A program made the position numbers and the translations under genes. From Brugia malayi (taxonomy: Eukaryota; Nematoda; Chromadorea; Rhabditida; Onchocercidae), in NCBI RefSeq assembly GCF_000002995.4, contig NW_025062476.1, positions 8,058,501-8,122,500 of the forward strand: a DNA stretch of 64,000 nt. Reading direction: 5' to 3'. This document shows, piece after piece, positions 52,404 to 64,000 of the stretch; the first letter of the stretch is position 1; each line of letters opens with the position of its first letter. The notes under the pieces were generated by a model. It made no database searches and was not told the DNA's origin. It was given only the letters and a program-made list of their open reading frames with translations.

Positions 52404-54183
52404 TTATTGATCTCCTGGTTCAAACGTATAATTGGTAATTGGATAGATACGTGGGTCAGTAAATGGATACGCCCGCTTGATATCGTAGGGATATTGCTTC
52501 AGCATCTAAATGCGGAGTTCTAACATTATAAGAAGTTTTATAAACTATGGATCTATTTTTTTCTTTGATAAAAAGAAAAGTAAACTTTCACTTTTAAATG
52601 TGCAAATTTTTAATTTTATTAGTTAAATATGTGACAATCAAGACATATTACAATGTCATTTTTCCACTTTCGACCTTTCGGCCACGTCTGAATACCAATC
52701 CAGCAAAAAATTAAAGCTGGAATTAAGTGACGGCAGAAAATTACCGTATTGGTCCATCTAAAAGAAAAACTATATAGTTTTTAATCTAGAACATGGAAAA
52801 TAAAAAGCCCTATAGTTCAAAACATTATCATCAATAATAAAGTTTTCAGGATCGATGAAATTACACTTAAATTGAAGTTCCCTCATCATCAATACCGGTG
52901 TAGGAATCACGATCAGATGTGTGCATTATCGCTTGGATGTCCATCTGAAATTTTCAAAAATCTGAAGTAGTGAAGTTAAAATATTCTTCCACAGAAAACC
53001 TTCGTAGTAATGTAAACCTTTCTATTCTCAAATCATTCATCCACTGAGAATATTATATGACAATTCAAGTCTCCCACAAGAACATTGACAGTTGGTCCAG
53101 CACTTATAGCAAAAATGCTTTTCAGATTCGAAGTTCAAATGATACTATTTAATTACTAATGTCATAAAGTTAGTAGATAAAATGGAAATATTTAGATTTT
53201 TCATTAAAAATTGGTGTTAAATTAATTCATTTTCGGATACGTACAGAAAAATTGTAAACAATATTTCTGTGAATAAAATTTGTAAACAACCATGCCTAAT
53301 GTAACTTACTCCTTCTCCCCAGTTTCTTCGATAGTGTGGATCGCTCCAGTTTTCATATGGATCCTTATGGTCATATGTAACGCATCCATAATCTGGATAA
53401 TTTCCTGCGTACTTATAGCAATCGTCTTTGTCATACGGCCTACAAAAAAGAAGCAAAACATCACTTTAAATATTATAATATACTTGCCTTCGCAGTGCTA
53501 TGTAGGACTAATAAGATTAACTCCTGTTTCTTTTTTTTTTTTTTTTTTCAGACTCTTTTTGGTGCTTTGAAGTTATTAAATAAAAAGCAACTTTTTCTTA
53601 TTTGTTGGCTGTATTTTTTGGTAATACCCTTTTGTGTATTGATATTTTTTTTTGGCTTACTTCGCCTTTTTCTTTTTTTCTTGTTTTTACTTCTTTAATC
53701 TTTTTAATTACTTCTTCTAGCCTTTTTTTTTTGTTTTGTTTGATGGATATTTCTGTTGTTTACAATAGTGAATAATAATGATTTACCAACTTTAGTTAAG
53801 TGTAGAAAATCTGAAAATATCTACTATTGGTATTTCTATCTCAATAATATCAAAGCTAACATATGATAGCAGAGCTAACTTGTAATCTTCTAGCCTCATT
53901 CCATATTTTATCGCCGCTGCTCGTCGCTCTTCTTCATTTTTTGGATAATCATCCGGCATGTGATCACGTGGATACCAACCATCGATTGTCAGTGGTCCTC
54001 TTTCTAGAAAATGAAGATAGGGGAATGGCAAGACACTTGCTTGGGATAAAATACAATACTGTACAATGTAAAAACACGAGTAAAAAGATTAATAATGATA
54101 ACAACATAGGTTAGCTTACTGTTCATGCGACATGATGTGTGGATCGAACGTACACATAATAGCACGGAACGCGATGATACCAT
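52404..54183 (-). CDS. Complex I accessory subunit NDUFB8 (ASHI)
   Basis: This is an accessory subunit of mitochondrial NADH:ubiquinone oxidoreductase, anchored in the inner membrane. Exons: 54183-54120, 54003-53880, 53439-53310, 52944-about 52870, 52757-52652, 52505-52404. The start MVSSRSVLLCVRSIHTSCRM has the Arg/Ser-rich character of a mitochondrial presequence. It is followed by GPLTIDGWYPRDHMPDDYP, EERRAAAIKYGMRLEDY and DPYENWSDPHYRRNWGEG, which match the family (human: [22 protein letters not shown] and LNWGEP). Exon 5 supplies the membrane helix (VIFCRHLIPALIFCWIG) and exon 6 ends the protein with LKQYPYDIKRAYPF (human PKQYPY). The exon 4 to exon 5 junction does not work. Exon 4 reads to TAA (52869-52867) immediately before its only nearby GT, while exon 5 needs two carried bases. 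A missing micro-exon, an assembly error or a real lesion are all possible. It is the first gene of the minus-strand cluster. Confidence 0.88.
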
Positions 54184-54195
54184 TACGTCACGAAA

Positions 54196-54198
54196 CCT
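54196..54198 (-). promoter_or_regulatory. Candidate spliced-leader acceptor of the NDUFB8 gene
   Basis: On the minus strand TTATGTGTTCCAG is followed by GTTTCGTGACGTA and then the chosen ATG 13 nt later. A short distance between acceptor and start is usual for trans-spliced nematode mRNAs. An upstream in-frame ATG exists (54249), but it would add a non-presequence extension. Confidence 0.4.
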
Positions 54199-55339
54199 GG
54201 AACACATAAGTTTTTTGAAGCGTCTCCAACAAATACTGCAAATTGCCAAACAGAAAGCTTTTCAATTAATAATCAAAATATTTTTACATATATGAATGTG
54301 TTCTGAAATATATTTAATAACAGAGAACATTTCACAAACTAATACCATCTGCAAGTACTATCTCCTTGACAGATTACATCTAATTCACTAGCAACTCACT
54401 CACTACACTATATGACATGCTCTATAAAATACTGTCAACATCCCCTCCTCAAACTGACCGCTAGCATCACCAATCGTTACTACAACCACTGAAAACATCA
54501 GTTGTGTCACTTCGCATCTCCTTACTATCTACTACACTAAAAACCCTTCCATTTTGCATTCTCTATTGTCGTCTGCTAAAAGCTATTTCACTAATGCATT
54601 TAAAAAAGAAGCATCGAGTGGGAATTAATAATTAATGAACTGCGAGAGACGGATGTGATGCCCACGGTAAGAGTTAGGAAGCGGGCAAATACTAATTAGT
54701 CCTAAAAAAGGATAAGATATTTCCGCGACAGATGCAAAGAGGGGTCATAGGTTAGGTTACGAAAAGTCTGAACATTTACGACTAAATTGGAGGACAGCGA
54801 GAGATACAATTAAAAGTCATCATTAGCAGTGATTTGCAGTTTGGCATCAAACTTGCAGGTTTTGAATCTTTATTCTGGGTTTTACTTTTCGTCATTCTTT
54901 GTGATGCATAAAATAGAATCAGAAAGATTTATTTCTCCCTGAAAATATTAATTTCTATATACTCTTAAATGTCTCTGAAGTTTCCTCCTTCCATGGACAT
55001 ATCTTCCCTGTTTTTCGGCGCATTCTGTTTTACCAGCTCCTGATATGATTTTATCATACGTAATGAATGAATTTCAGGAAATTATTTCAGATATTAATAT
55101 GATACAACAATTTATGAACAGAATGGTCAAGGCAATCAAAAATCTGAAAATACTTTTTTTTTTCCTTTTCGTGTTGCGAACATTTTCAAATATTCACATC
55201 TGTAGTCGAATACATTGTTTAATGTAGGTGATACTTGACAACAACAAAAACGAATCTCAAGTTCACAGCATTATAAGTGTTTAAGCAATATCTTCACCTA
55301 TTTGCTTTCACCGATATCCTACTATCTTTACCAATTAAC

Positions 55340-55480
55340 AATATATTTATTTAATATATATAAATAAATAATTTGTCTATTTATTTATTTAATTAATTGA
55401 CATATTATTGATTTACTCAGTTAACTTACTTCATTTAATCATTTATATACGTGTTTATTTATCTACTTATTTACTTTTTT
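55340..55480. repeat. TATT/TTAA-rich simple repeat block
   Basis: Interrupted runs of TATT, TTTA and ATTA units over about 140 bp, for example TATTTATTTATTTAATTAAT. Low-complexity DNA. Confidence 0.7.
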
Positions 55481-58400
55481 AATCTGAAGTGGCACCCTTT
55501 TTCTCTGTCTCTTTGATTTTCCATGAAATGGATTCTTATTTTCCTCTGCTTCTTTGATTTTTTATTTGGTTTTTTTCATCATTTCTCAGGATGAGTTTTT
55601 CCTGGTGTCTACGATTTTACTCGTTCTTTTCCACTTTTACTTAATATGATGTACTGATTCAGTATTTTAATTTGAAATAATGTGAAAGAGTTCATTATTA
55701 TTTTAAGTTTTAGCGGTTTGATAGCCTTCAGTGTAATGGGCGAAAATTGATGATAATATGTTATTGCAAATGAAATAGTTATTGCTCTTTCTGTGTAGTA
55801 GTAGTAGTAGTAGTGGTTCAAAAGTACTTCAAAATTTCGGTAAAAAGATCATAAAACTTTTCCCATTTATAGTCTTAAGAAGTTAGCAAATTAAGTTTTT
55901 TTTTTTTTTTTTTTTTGGTATAAAATCAGTTTGCATAATAGTATATATAATTCAAAGATAATTGTCAGTTTAATCAAATATAATTATCAGTCTAAATAAC
56001 CGTACGTATTATCCGTTTTCAATTGAACTAAACATGTAAACAATAAGTGAAACGAGATATATGTCGCATTTTGGCACAGTAGTATAGCGTTTGCGGAATT
56101 TCAACCAAATTTTAAGTGAGGTAAGTTAGCATGATGGGAAAAAGACCTGTGTTTGATTATTCAAAACAACTAATCGAATGATTCTGTGCTTTTTTTTGTT
56201 TCCAACATTTCCGCGATTTTCAAAAGCGATTTGCATGGTCTTATTTTTTAAAACAGCTGTTGCTCGAAGTAAGCTTAAATGATTTTTTTTTTACGAAGGA
56301 TCACTCACTAATCAACTACTTACCTTCCTTCCAAGTCATATTTTCTAGAAAATAAACGTATATTTTATAATATTTTTTAATCTATTTCAAATCTACTGGA
56401 AATAAACTTTCTTTTTTGATAAGTCTACCACTGACTTAAAAAGCTACGATGAAATTTTGCTTCTCTGTCCGTGATGTATATATTATACGTTACTCTCTCA
56501 CATTACATTGTTGACTTACCTCATTAAAGCAATATCAGTAAGCTAATAGATTGATGCTATTCTCTTAATTCTGCTAAATGAATAGTCCATTTCAGTAATG
56601 GAAGACTCGAATCAATATTAGTGAGAAAAACTTGATTTTATTAATTATGAACAAAAAAAAAAAAAAAAAATCATGAACAAAAAGAAAATAATGAAATTTC
56701 CGAGGTCTATGCCAATTGAAGCCTTTTCCAACTGACAAATTAGTGATTTAATAGCTTTTTGTGCTGTACTTTCGAATTCAACACAGAATTTGATACAGCT
56801 CCACCTTACTCTCTTCTGTTTAATTTTATACGTTCCATTTTTGTTTCATTCCACTTCATTTAATTCAGTTTGTCGGTTGAACTTTATTCCATTATATTTA
56901 ACATGACATAACCTGGTTTTATTTAATTCAATTCCTTATTTGTATTCACATTTTATTATTATGATGGCGGAGGAGACAGGATAAGTACATATATGAGCTT
57001 TGAGAAAATGGTTCCTATATTGACCACAATAAATTCGATTGTTGATAAATTTAAAAACCACCAGTTTTGTTCGTGAAAATTGAGGAAGCCGATGTTTTGG
57101 TTGAAGGAAAATTCCTGGGGTTTGAATTTCATTTTTTACTAAATGTGAAAAAAACCTAGTTCCCAGCACTCCAGTTTCTAAGCCGTCTACTTATTCATGA
57201 TTTTGATTTGAAATATTATTAGCTTATATTAAATTTAGATTTTATTCAAATTACACTCGACTTCCAATCTACAGAAAATCTCTTTTATCAGTCAGCATAG
57301 AGAGGATATGAAAGTTTTCGCTTCCCAAATAGAAAATGTAAGTTTGCAGAAATTTCCAAACATGTTAATCTTATTGCTAAGCACTTAGACTTTCTAGTCA
57401 TGAGATGAGATTTTTAAAAGACGATGAGAAAGGAATACTTAAATTTTGGCTGAAAGGAAAGAATGTGAGGGATCTATTATTTTCTCATCCTATTGCGAGC
57501 AACTGTGAATATTTTTGTCTAGTTTACAACTGACGTCTATCCTTTGACCCATTTCCTGCACAGATGTAAAATGAATTGAGTTATGTTTAATTTTAACCCG
57601 TAACTAACCTCTTTCGGATTCAGGTTTTACTTCTGTTCGGGAAAAAAGCTTTAGAAATAACCGTTTATTATGTGATCTCTCCTTGACTACTCAATTTTTA
57701 CCAAAAATTTTTCGAATTAACATCATTTAGCATTTGCAAAAATATTTTCATCGTGCCATCCCTAGTGCCGGGTTGAAATAATGCCAATTTTGCTGTATTT
57801 ATTGGGATGGCGATGGAAAGAAGAGAAACAGAAAGGGAAAGGAAAGGAGGAATGGTCAAGGGATGGCTTTCAGAAAAAATTTCTTTGTAATAAGGATAAA
57901 GTTGCCTGAATGAATATCACTTTTAGACAACAAGTACCTATAAATGGCTAGGTATAATTGTCCCACAAAGCTTCCTTTAGTCATTCTTGGCTGACTTCGT
58001 CTGTTTCTGCAATGCTTCTATTACAGAGAGGAATTGACGATTTAGACGAGAACTTCTCTAACATTGTTATATATAAATTGTGAAAAGTCCTGGAAAGTTC
58101 TCTTTTCCGTATATTCTCTTTAGATAACAAAAACTACTTAGAATTAATTTGTACAACAATAGACTGCAGCCTTGTGTTCAAAACAAGTCATATTTCTGAT
58201 CATCGTCGTTTTTTCTATGTAATGCATGTACTAGAAGGGTGAAAAGAAAATAGAAATATCTAAGTTGCGCAGTTTTCCATTTCTTTAACTTCTGATAAAA
58301 CAATAAATATTTTTGAAATGAATCATTGATGAATGACAACACATTGAAAAGAACATATGGGACCAAGTAGTTTTGGTTAGACTTGATCCCAAATGACGTG

Positions 58401-58837
58401 ACTGTTGTTTGGTTTGAATAACTTCAAATATCTCATAATATTAATAATTAAAATATTTCAAAAAGCTTCCTTTATCAGAAAAACTATTTCTCTGAATTGA
58501 AGATTTTAGCCTTTATCAGTATTGTTCAGCTTAATTTTCCAGTAATCTCTCATCAAAAAATAAAGTTAAAATCTTCCTTTTGTGAACGCTTCCTTCAGTG
58601 CAAACTTTTAATAATTTTCAGTTATGCCTAAAAGAGAATCATGAATATGAGACTTCTAAAACCTTCAAAAATTCTGAAACAAATAGTTTTAATCAAAAAC
58701 AGTAAAACACTTATTTTATCTTATCATCTCATTTTCATATTTCATTAGGTTTCGGACATAAAAATCTTTTTCTTGCAGTAAATAAATCTAAATATTCCAA
58801 TGTGCAATAGATTTCAGTGAGATCAGTCAGGATAAAA

Positions 58838-58946
58838 TATTTACTTCAATATATTTACTTCAATAAGAAACGTACAAAAGATACAAATATATATATATAT
58901 ATATTACTTCAATATAAAATATTTACTTCAATATATTACTTCAATA
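58838..58946. repeat. Short dispersed-in-place repeats of ATTTACTTCAATATA
   Basis: ATTTACTTCAATATA or close variants occur five times within about 110 bp, interrupted by an AT dinucleotide run. It looks like local replication slippage or a degenerate minisatellite. Confidence 0.7.
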
Positions 58947-61587
58947 TAGCTAGTAAAAGAATTTCATTTTTCAATGAAGACCTTACTGTGTTAATGAATG
59001 AGTTCAGTTATTTCTTTAAGTTATCATTCTTGTTCTTGATTCTTAGAGTATAATTATCGAATCATGTAGTTTATTATAGAACACATATATGTAATTTTCA
59101 TTTTTGAAAAAACATTTTGGGTTTTGCTCCTTCATTCTCACTATCCACATAGTAAATTGTCATTTCTTGCTTCACAAAGATTTCTTAAGATATATCATAA
59201 TATACAATACCTGGCCATCGTGAATCCTTTTTACTTAACAAATCCTTTTTTTTTCTTTCTTGATGCTATTAGAACGACCAATTGTTTTTATTTTCTGCTC
59301 GGTCTCTTTTGGAATATATCTGTTCTGAGGGTATACTAATCGTGGTCAAGCGTATTAATCATAGGAAGCTCGATGAATACAATTTGTAACAGTATGGAGT
59401 GTGAAATGTTTTCATGGCCTGGGGCACAGTAGAAGTAGCTCATATTGCAGATATTTCATACTTATTCCTGTTCATCTCAATAATTCATCTTTCCTTAATA
59501 CATTTCTGCGCTCAGCTTATTCGTTCTAAGTTCACTTCGCACAAAACTTAATTTTAGAACAATGCTTGCTGTGAATGCAACTTGTGCTGATAATGACGTC
59601 ATCACGAACAATCTTGTCAACTATTAATTGTTTACCATCACACACACCATCGAAAAAAAAAATGGAACAAACTTTTGCATAAAAATGTTTTTTTAATAGT
59701 TTTGACAGAAATTTGGTTTCATGAATTATTTTCCATATCTGAGTAAAATTTTCAATGATGCTACATATTTCTGCGTTAGCCAGTAGTTATTCAGCTATTT
59801 CGATTAGTTGATTCCATTAAATTCATCGATTTCTATTTTCACAACTGTTCACCGTCGATTTCGAACTTTCTTAATCTATGTTGTGGAGAGATGCATCATG
59901 ACCACTTCGGCATCATCCGACATCGATAGAGTCTTAATCACTTCACTGAGAAAGTGATGGTTTGCTAAACAAAGGAAACACATCAATGACTATTCTTTTA
60001 ATCGATCAAAATTAATGTCTGAAATGGATTATAAGTACATCGAGCTTCATTGCTCAAAAAAAATTATCTCACTTTCCTGTCGGTTTGTTAACCCTAAATA
60101 TGATAGGTTGTAACTGTTCAGTTTCTATTCTTCAGTTAATCCACTACTATTTGTGAATTATATGGAACCAAAAGAGAAAGATCTAGTATGAATTCTAGTA
60201 TGATCTGGTATGAATTAATTCCATATGTTAGTGCTTGTTTCCAAAAATTTTCTCTAGCTTAATCGAAAGAGAGAAGTCATAAATCAAATATAGTTTATCG
60301 TATTTTCATACAATTCATTTTTATTTTCTTGAAGTTGTCTGGTCGAATGTGAAAAAAGTTTGCAGAGTTTGGACCCTACAAAAATATTGGTGATTTGAAT
60401 AGTGAAATACCTTTAGAAGTTTGATTAATAAATTAATTCAACTGAAAGATGAGTGATTTCAGATATCAAAGGGATTTACAAAAGGTGATTTCCGAAAATC
60501 CATTAAAGAAATCAATTAACTAAGATATTTACAATGCAACATTTTAAGTGATTTTTTCCGTGATGTTTAGAGAAGTCGAGAACGAAAGAATGGTCCTTGT
60601 TTCATGATATTAAGTGTTATAACGCTTAGAGATAGTATGTTAGAGTGATATATTAATCGATACTATATCCTATGAAAAAATGCATTCGTCAAGTTTCTAA
60701 TAGTTGTGGTAGGAGTTATTTTACTGGGGATTTTAAATTTCTTTCGTGATGCTGATAAAATTAAATATCTTTAACTCTATAAAACCATTTTTGTGCATAC
60801 TTCGACTGCACATAATCATTCATATATGTTAGTATTATAAAAAGAGTGAGCCATTTTTTAATGCGGAATGTGATTTGCAAGAAATTTGAAAACAAATCAG
60901 CTTATCTACCTTGTACTGGACGCAGTGAATCTCCATAAAACTATTTTTGTGTGTACTTCGACTTAAGGTACTAATTCTCAATTAGGCTAGGTCACACTTC
61001 ATTTTTTAATTCCTATCGTCCTAAATGTGATGCCATTATGGTGTCAAAAACTTCTCCAAATCGAAATTAAGCAGTCTGAAGGGTGCTTCGCGACGTTCAT
61101 TGCACTAGTTTAATAATATGATCTCAAGCATAAGTCGTTTCCTTTTAGGTGAAATATATCAATCATAATATTTCAATTTTCAAACTTTCCAATTACTCTC
61201 AAAAATGTAGCTGCTATATTGAATACACAAGTCGTTTTAAAATATTCATATACTGCATATTTTTGGTGTCGTTGATCTGAATTTTCAACCATGTTTTCAT
61301 ACAAATGTCAGAACCTTTTAGCGCAATATTTCACATGATGCCACTGTCCATCTTTTTCGATATTGTGCTTCAAATTAATAATTTCTATTTTCTTTTTTAA
61401 TCCATGAATGATCCGTAATTTCAGACTGGTTTATTTCAAGAAGATTCGTTTCCGCAGAAACATAATCATATTTTCAGTGATTTTTTATATGCGACGCAAG
61501 TTAAAGTAATCAAAATTGTACAACCTAAGTCTCGACCTTCAAAACTAGATTAGAAGCGATGTAAACAAAAAGCAGCCCACTACTCAC

Positions 61588-61764
61588 GATGAAAGTGGGA
61601 ATCACGAATATTGCAAGCACAGGATTAGAAGAATACACAGAATACACTTCCTCATCTATTCTATAAAGGGAACACGGAATCCATTCCCGTTTTTGTACTG
61701 ATCCCACTGTCGTCCTTCTTTCAATCATTTCGCTGCTGCAATCAACATCGATGTCTTTCCTCTT
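61588..61764 (-). CDS. Orphan coding-like exon with a membrane segment
   Basis: Between an acceptor (CACTAG, above 61764) and a strong donor (GTGAGT, below 61588) lies a 59-codon open exon in phase 0. It contains GSVQKREWIPCSLYRIDEEV, then YSVYSSNPVLAIFVIPTFI, the start of a hydrophobic segment. If not spliced, the frame continues through SSGLLFVYIASNLVL to a TAG-free end at TGA 61525-61527, giving a 67-aa protein from ATG 61728 with one membrane helix. The residue mix and both splice signals favour a real exon. I do not recognise the family and found no neighbouring exons, so this is either an isolated exon of a gene running out of the window or a small single-exon membrane protein. Confidence 0.45.
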
Positions 61765-64000
61765 CTAGTGTTCTGCTCGACAAGAGACAATAATAACATT
61801 CACTACTATCCGCTGTCATTGTTTCATTTCATTCTCATTAGCAATTTGGCAAGCTGATTTCTAGGCACTATGAGAAGAATGATCCTCTAAGAAATAACTT
61901 TAAAGTAATCAGCCAGAATGACCCAATAGGAACTCTTAACAAGCTGTCCTGCTACACCACTTTTACTAATTATATGCCTTACTATGTCACCAAAAAATGA
62001 ATGGCTTGTCTTAAAATTTAAATTTATTCATTTTATAATCAAAATAAAAATTAATTAGGAAGGTGCTGAGCACACATCAGTTTCCTTCAAGTTAGCAGCA
62101 TGTTACGCCAAATGATGTCCATTTGCTGTCCACTCATTGTTTTTTTTATTTTTACTTATCAATCCAAGCACCTATCAAAATAGCATCTATATATGGAAGA
62201 TTCTGGTGGGAAAGAGGTCAATGTATAACAAGAACAATAGAATAAACAGATGTGTCTTTTAATTCCGAGTTCTATTAATTAAATTTTAATATGTCATTAA
62301 GGGCACTTATCTTTCGGCGATTGTTTTATGATTATCCAACTGTTATACAGTCTTTGTTTTTCCTATAGTTTTAGCGTGATGCCAACGAATAATTATCGTT
62401 GGCATCACGAATATTATTTGAATGAGTAGCAATATCTATGCTACTATCTAAAGGAGATGAAATTTTCCTACGAAAGCTGAAATGCCAAATTAAACTATTC
62501 TATTTTTCATCAAATTATAATTTTAGAATTCTTTATACTTAAATCCAAAATCTTCATATTATAACTCTGTTACAATGTTAATTACGTCAACAATAAAAGA
62601 TATATAATTTACCAAATTCTGACATGCTGGCTTTGTCATTATCTATTTCAATAATAAAGTTGGTCTGTTAATAAGGAATTAGACTTTATTATGCTTTTGA
62701 AAGGGCTTTCGTATCACCAGTTCTCTTTTCGCTAAGAAAATGAAATTTAATCAAAGTAGATTGAAAACAAATTTTTGAAATTAAAAGTTCATTAATTTCT
62801 ATTCTTCTTGAGCTTAATATTGTTATCACAAATTGAACTTGCATGTAGTGAAATGCGGAAATAACTGATAATTAAAAAAGACATTTGCCTATGCGAATTC
62901 CTGTTTAAAGAACAATATATTTGTACTAAGTTTATTTTCGATATTAGCATTGTTTGCATGGTTTTCAATTGGTTATAGGATGAATTCCTTTGTTTTCTCA
63001 TCGTAATTTTATCACTTCAAAAGGAAAGGCAATTGCAAAATATTTTCATTTTTCCTAAGTATTTTTTTTTAAATTGTTCATTTTTAAGTATTCTGTGTAA
63101 CCTGCAAAACCACGCACAGTATAAGATAAATATCGATACAGTCAAAGCGTATGAAAATCCCCCTCTCTCTCTCTCTCTTTATATCATTTTAATCATGAGA
63201 TATACATCTATGGATGATGACACAACGAGTAAAAATCAGCAAAGCAATTCTCGATAATCAGCAACTATTTCGTACTAGAATCTATTACGACTCATAAGGC
63301 AACCCAGAGAAGTCTGCTACTATTGGATTATCGTCTTTCAATATGAAACTTTCAACCGACTTCATTAAATATAAAAAATGGCTTATCTTGAATGCTCCCA
63401 CAATATAAAATCAAAAATCCAGAAATCAGTCGTAGATCATATGACCATAAATTGCTGATTCATTGAATGTTGCATTGCAAGACATACTATAGTTTCACGG
63501 CCTCTTGTGGAAATGGGCACTTCCGGAAGTTCCGGGATTTGGTGTGAAATAACATGTGGCCTGGTGGATTGGCATATTAGTAATTACAGTTTTCTTTAGT
63601 TTTTGAGTTTTGTTGGATATCCTGAAGTATGGTAGTCTCGGTTCTCACTTACTGTGCAAAAAAACCTCTTCTATATACCAACTGTGGTATCCTTGCACTC
63701 AACAAGGTTTTGATTTATATCAAGTCTTATCCGAAAACTATTGATCATTGCTAAACTTTTTTTAATTTTCCATTACAAGTTGGAAGAAAATATTTAGAGA
63801 CAATTATTAAAATGATTCTAGTAATTATTATCAGCCCAGAGCAAGAAGTTTATTTGTCATCACTAACCAAAATAAGGTCTAATTGTAACACCAGATTGAA
63901 TCTCCATTGTTGTTCAGTACTTGAACGGTAGTGATTTAGTGAAGGGTTATGTTATTTTTCCAGTAGTGTATATATCAAACAAAGAACTGCAGTCCGTATT
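61765..64000. other. Right end of window, no gene recognised
   Basis: No supported exon. It contains a 14-bp perfect hairpin (62375-62409) and a CT run (63164-63178). Exons 5' to the orphan minus-strand exon would be expected here if that gene is real, but I could not identify any. Confidence 0.4.
62375..62409. repeat. Perfect 14-bp hairpin, GC-balanced stem
   Basis: CGTGATGCCAACGA, seven-base loop ATAATTA, then the exact reverse complement TCGTTGGCATCACG. The stem is far less AT-rich than its surroundings. No gene is close by. Confidence 0.9.

Larger units (their letters stand above)
54199..61587. other. Gene-poor AT-rich region
   Basis: I see no exon I can support in these 7.4 kb. It holds poly-T and poly-A runs (55895-55917, 56654-56670), TATT-type repeats (55340-55480), a GTA run (55796-55813) and an AT run (58888-58905). 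The minus-strand frame at 56936-57169 is 77 codons, but I see no splice signals or family. The region right of 54.2 kb should contain the promoter of the NDUFB8-led cluster. Confidence 0.45.

Overview
The window is nuclear DNA from an AT-rich, intron-rich animal genome. Gene content, short introns with polypyrimidine-tttcag acceptors, and close resemblance to the Caenorhabditis elegans gene set point to a nematode. The style fits a filarial or other spirurid worm, but the species cannot be fixed from sequence alone. No virus, prophage, CRISPR array, intact transposon or rRNA was seen.

Layout. Positions 1-9.9 kb hold no gene I can support, only simple repeats and AT-rich DNA. On the plus strand, 9.9-23.15 kb is a complete SHANK postsynaptic scaffold gene (shn-1 orthologue; 23 exons, about 1185 aa). 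A 10-kb gene-poor stretch (23.2-33.1 kb) follows, with hairpins, a diverged dispersed repeat and one coding-like island. Next on the plus strand, 33.2-37.2 kb is a Disabled-family endocytic adaptor (dab-1). After a 3.5-kb gap, four genes lie head-to-tail on the minus strand. Read in transcription order from 54.2 down to 40.8 kb they are complex I subunit NDUFB8, the ING3-type PHD protein, an unrecognised N-glycosylated single-pass membrane protein, and spermidine synthase. The right end (54.2-64 kb) is gene-poor except for one orphan coding-like exon with a membrane segment near 61.6-61.8 kb.

How the genes relate. The minus-strand set mixes housekeeping functions (respiratory complex I, NuA4/TIP60 chromatin reading, polyamine synthesis). 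It has operon-like features: same orientation, short gaps, and a poly(A) signal followed about 60 nt later by a splice acceptor between ING3 and the membrane-protein gene. From memory, the C. elegans orthologues of all five recognised genes lie on chromosome II, and ing-3 and the NDUFB8 gene are adjacent there, so conserved linkage is likely.

Most notable oddities. There is an unresolved, stop-containing junction in NDUFB8, and a GC-AG intron in shn-1. A decayed copy of a SHANK exon sits inside a later SHANK intron. The membrane protein is unrecognised and its N-terminal exons do not join in frame. Several perfect hairpins (up to 22 bp stem) and short tandem intronic duplications are present. 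I did not find anything I would call a new biological system. All gene models are hand-spliced and lack transcript support.
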